Shown piece by piece: positions 23,948 through 64,000 of a stretch of 64,000 bases of DNA. The position numbers were made by a program, and so were the translations under genes. Within the stretch, counting starts at the first letter, position 1. Each line of letters starts with the position of its first letter. A model generated the notes under the pieces. That model saw only the letters and a program-made list of their open reading frames with translations, was not told where the DNA came from and did no database searches. Source of the DNA: Ovis canadensis (lineage: Eukaryota > Chordata > Mammalia > Artiodactyla > Bovidae); NCBI RefSeq assembly GCF_042477335.2, contig NC_091256.1, positions 35,680,001 to 35,744,000 of the forward strand. The letters run 5' to 3'.

Positions 23948-24583
23948 TTTTGTCTTTTTTTTTACATTCTGATATACATATGTAACAAGGTTTATGGTAC
24001 TGTAACCAGAATCAAATCAAAGAGAAAAAAAAAAAAAGGAAAAAGGTGGGAAAGAAAGTAACTGGTTTTGTTTAATTCCTTTCTATCTCCAAGCTGGCAA
24101 CTTTGCACTATTTGTCTATTTTTCAGCTGCCAGCTCTAACTCATTTGCACACTCAAAACACCATATTATTGCACGAGAAGCCACTGAAGGCATATGGTCA
24201 GTTCCTTGCTATTTGAAAAAAAAAATCTCTTAAACACAGAGAGGGAAGAAAAGTAATCCAGAGTATGAAACACACAAAATCAACAGTATCCTTTGTCTCT
24301 TTAAAGAATGAGAAGGGTTCTTAGACCACTTAAGCTGCCCTGGTCTTCTCTTTGCACCAGTAAGCACAGCAGGGCTTGGTTTGGTTGCGTTTTTGTTTTC
24401 TATAAGGACAGGTCAGGCAGATCCTAGGTCTTCATGATTCAATGTCTTTTCTACTTACTTTGGGTTCTTTTTAATTGGTTTAAAGTGTAGTATCTTCGGT
24501 CTATGAACCTGCACAGACTAGTTAATCGTAAACTCTACAAATAGCTTAAAAGGAAAAGGGGAAGAAACAGGTTTTATGATATT

Positions 24584-24589
24584 TTTATT
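24584..24589 (-). terminator. Candidate proximal poly(A) signal of DUSP10
   Basis: AATAAA on the minus strand, 255 nt past the stop codon. Use would give a short 3'UTR lacking the distal AU-rich nonamer. No GT-rich downstream element was confirmed. Confidence 0.35.
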
Positions 24590-24843
24590 GTTGGCTTAAA
24601 AAAATTACTTCTTTAGACTCCCTGCTTTGTCAGTTGGTAGGAAGTAAATCTCAACGGCATCAAAAGTTAAATTCTTCTCACACTGGTTAAAAATAAAGTT
24701 TTTAAACAAGTTTGTTTCCATTCACAAACTTTACCCCCATCTAAAAAAAAAAAAAAGAAAAAGAAAAAAGAAAAGAAAGAATCCATACTCCTTCCTCTTC
24801 ATCTCCTAAAGGAGAACAGTCATCCTTTCCAGCCAGACTATGG

Positions 24844-61629
<36,786 letters not shown>

Positions 61630-62930
61630 GAGGAGGCTGAAAACTGGCAATTCAAGAAGAACTCAAGACAGTCTGTAAAGAAGGGGAGGGGGGGAAAGAA
61701 AGAATAAAGTCATGTGACACAAAAAGCAGTCGAATCCAATCCCTAGGAAAGGACTTTGCATCCCTCTTAGTGAAGTTGTCCTAAGTGCCCAGTATCCTGT
61801 CACTCAAAGCTTGACACTCACCACTATGGATTCAAAGAGGATGCACGCCTGAGGACCATCCCCCTCCCCACCCCCTGTCCTTGCTGAGTCTAAGGTTAGA
61901 TGTAGTCTATGCAAATGTTGAACAACCTTTCATGGACCCACATCCAAGTTCAGCCTTAGAAAAAGTACAAGCACAAAGGATCAGAAAAGCTCAAGATGGA
62001 AGGGAAGGTTCTTAAGAGGCATCTCTTCTGGGCCTCATCTCCAGGGCAGAAATATACTGCAATCATCTGAGAAGGACCCATACGTCCACCCTTGCATACT
62101 TTCCATGTAATTCCTTCAGCCACTGCAAAGGCAAAGGAATGACCAAGAGTGCTGGCAAGGCTCATGGGAATATACAGCAGCTAAATATACATCAGGGGCA
62201 GATGTCAACTTTCTGCACATCAGAATGAAAGTAGCCCTCTAAGTGAATCTCTTTAATTTTGAGCTATTCTTACTTTTCTTTCTCCCAAGTCCTTTGAAAA
62301 GCACAACAAAGTCATAGTAAAACCTCCCTTGTTTCCTATTGCCCTCTTATTTATAAAGTAATCTGCATTTCCTCTTTCATTACATACTGGTCCCCTAAAA
62401 TGAAGCCTCAAGCTAGGGAAGCAGGTTTGAAAACCCTGACCCTGACAGATCCATCCCTCAGATGTCTCCCTTGCCGCACCACCCACTCCACTCCTGCCTT
62501 TAAGGAAAGGACCACTTCAACCCTCCATTCTCCTCCTTTCCCTACAGGAACATCCTAGAGCTTCTCTCAGCGGAAGGCAGCCACTATGCATAATCTTTTG
62601 ATCTCACACAGACGTGCCCCCTCTTCAAGAGGATGGATTCATAAAGACTTCCCAGTGAGAAGAGTCGCCCACAGGGGTCTATGTCCTGGCTCATGAGAGG
62701 GTACCTGCAAAGGGACAGTTCCTTCCTCCCCACGGGCATAGAGGCACTCCACTCCCGGGCCCTGCTGGCTCCTCTCCTGCTAGACATACACACAGAGGAG
62801 ACACCAAACGCCATGCAAGAGGAGCTCAACTAAACCAACTTTAAGAGATGTCTGGAAAAATGTCATCCAACATCCCTCTACACAGGACTGTCACCATTCT
62901 CAGACACAGAGCCAAAATGTCACAGGCAGA

Positions 62931-62932
<2 letters not shown>

Positions 62933-62976
<44 letters not shown>
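62933..62976. repeat. (AC)22 microsatellite
   Basis: 44 nt of uninterrupted AC repeats in the probable DUSP10 5'UTR intron. On the mRNA strand it is (GT)22, about 1.3 kb upstream of the coding-exon acceptor. Confidence 0.98.
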
Positions 62977-62978
<2 letters not shown>

Positions 62979-63331
62979 GCACGCACCTATCACATCCACA
63001 GATCCCCCCGCTGGCCTCAGCTTTCTCTCACCACCTTTGGATGGGCAAGAAGAATCCAACCCCTGTTCTCCCTCCCTTTCTCCTTTCTTCCCTCCCTCCC
63101 CCGCCCCTTCCTCCCTTGCGTAGTATTTTTTGAAGAGCGAGTACTATTCCAGAAGCTATAACTGTTTCCCAGCTGGACCCAGAGGTGAAAAGTCTTTGCT
63201 GTTGTGTTACCTGGTAGGGTACGTCCCAGGATCAACAGTCCATTTCCCTTGAGAGGGACGCAGAAGCGTGCTCACGGAGACATAAGCTGGGACCCCCACC
63301 TCCACACAGAGTGCGCGGCGCGCACACACGC

Positions 63332-63365
63332 TCGCTCTCTCACACACACACATACACACACGCAC
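63332..63365. repeat. CA-rich low complexity
   Basis: Imperfect CA repeats (CTCTCACACACACACATACA). A similar CA-rich patch is at 63765-63815, near the candidate leader exon. Confidence 0.85.
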
Positions 63366-63738
63366 GGAGTGTATAAAGAGACCTGCATCCCTGCAGCAGA
63401 GGGTCGGGCATATCTATTGCCCGTGAAACCATCCAGACAGCCTGTAGGAAACCTCCCCGAAAAACACTGAGCTATCCCCCTCCCTCTCTAGTCGCCCTTC
63501 CACCTCTAGTTAGCGGCTGGAAAGAAAATTAAGTGGTCAGAGAATGCTGCTTCCCCACTTCGGGGCACTTAACATCCTCCTTCGCAACACAGCGCACTAA
63601 CAAGTCCCTGGCCTTTAAAACTGCCGCAAAGCATCCCAACAAACCTCATTTTTTCCTTCGCCCCCAGTCCAAGTAGACTGCAGAGAGAGTAAACGCACAG
63701 GGCGGCGTGAGCCAACAGCGGGAACACTTTAACCTCAC

Positions 63739-64000
63739 CTGCTGTGGCTCCTCCGTAAACATCGCAACACACACGCGCACACACACACCACATACATACT
63801 CACTCACACTCACACCGCCTCAAACCCCTGGACTCTCAGGAGTAGCCACGGTGACTTCCACTTACTTCATAAATAAGTGTAACCCTCCACCATCTGGCGC
63901 TCCGCTTCAGCAAGGGATTCGCACATTCAGCCCTCATTCACTAGGCTTCATTGATCTCCAGCAGCAACATAGTTACTTTCTCTTTTGCTACACTGTAAAT
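63739..64000 (-). other. DUSP10: Candidate DUSP10 non-coding leader exon, open at the right edge
   Basis: On the minus strand CCACAGCAG is followed by GTGAGG at 63738-63733, a near-ideal splice donor. It lies 2.07 kb upstream of the coding-exon acceptor at 61673, in a moderately GC-rich region. Joining them would place GGAGCCACAGCAG before ACTGTCTTGAG in the 5'UTR. The transcription start is not seen and may be beyond the window. A second donor-like site (GAAGTAAGT, about 63861-63869) is weaker. The call depends on one splice motif and the need for an upstream exon. Confidence 0.4.

Larger units (their letters stand above)
23860..24843 (-). other. DUSP10: DUSP10 3' untranslated region (3' end estimated)
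   Basis: The stretch left of the stop codon is A/T-rich, has no recognised interspersed repeat, and contains polypyrimidine and poly-A/T runs (24745-24780, 24030) typical of long 3'UTRs. A canonical AATAAA on the minus strand lies at 24589-24584, 255 nt after the stop, and could give a short form. The full-length end is placed near 23860 because a TATAAA-type signal sits at about 23870 and the known transcript has roughly 1 kb of 3'UTR; this is an estimate from memory. An AU-rich nonamer ATTTATTTA is at 23947-23939. Confidence 0.55.
61673..63738 (-). other. DUSP10: Probable DUSP10 5'UTR intron
   Basis: Between the candidate leader donor and the firm acceptor at 61673. It holds an (AC)22 microsatellite (62933-62976), a CA-rich patch (about 63332-63365) and a C/T-rich block (63060-63120). 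No repeats of the SINE, LINE or LTR classes were recognised and no coding exon was seen. Confidence 0.4.

Noticed and set aside
61630-61650. N-terminal extension of DUSP10 from a TTG
   Set aside because: Non-ATG start; an in-frame ATG follows at 61629 and fits the known protein start.

Overview
Organism: this is nuclear DNA of a bovid ruminant, most likely cattle or a close relative. It carries many Bov-tA/BOV-A2 SINEs, several BovB (RTE-type) LINE copies, CHR-type tRNA-Glu SINEs, artiodactyl L1 3' ends and a ruminant mariner MITE, on a background of old mammalian MIR, L2, MaLR, ERVL and hAT copies. I cannot separate cattle from buffalo, sheep or goat by eye. No bacterial-style genes, CRISPR array or tRNA/rRNA gene was seen. 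Layout: the only intact protein-coding gene I recognise is DUSP10 (MAP kinase phosphatase 5, MKP-5), on the minus strand. Three coding exons join in frame: 61629-60819, 29117-28746 and 25109-24844. Together they are 1449 nt, encoding 482 residues plus stop, the length I know for human DUSP10. A short 5'UTR piece lies on the first coding exon (61672-61630). A good splice donor at 63738/63739 suggests a leader exon running to or past the right edge. The 3'UTR runs left from 24843 to about 23860. The introns are about 31.7 kb (29118-60818) and 3.6 kb (25110-28745), plus a probable 5'UTR intron of about 2.1 kb. Positions 1 to about 23.8 kb are the gene-free 3' flank. It holds a 5'-truncated BovB with a BOV-A2 nested in it (7665-10060), a hAT transposase relic split by a MaLR LTR (3240-4590), an ERVL-type LTR with a decayed RNase H/integrase remnant (16530-19080), an ERV1-like LTR (about 22000-22335) and many SINEs. 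The long DUSP10 intron is dense in MIR, L1 3' ends and SINEs up to about 57.6 kb. From there to the first coding exon it is almost free of repeats I recognise, which makes that stretch the best place to look for regulatory DNA. How it works together: DUSP10 joins an N-terminal rhodanese/MAPK-binding domain, encoded by the first coding exon, to a dual-specificity phosphatase domain encoded by the last two, and the active-site cysteine is in the last exon. Within the introns I see candidate control elements (a palindromic CRE, a cluster of CRE-like motifs, a paired forkhead-site patch and a GC-rich patch), an AU-rich nonamer near the 3' end of the mRNA, and a near-perfect mariner MITE hairpin in the 3.6-kb intron that resembles the bovine miR-2284/2285 family. 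None of these has been tested; they are sequence-based proposals. I found no clear evidence of a wholly new biological system. The most interesting signals are the intronic MITE hairpin, the bZIP motif cluster, and a 23-bp SINE-head micro-insertion flanked by perfect 12-bp direct repeats.
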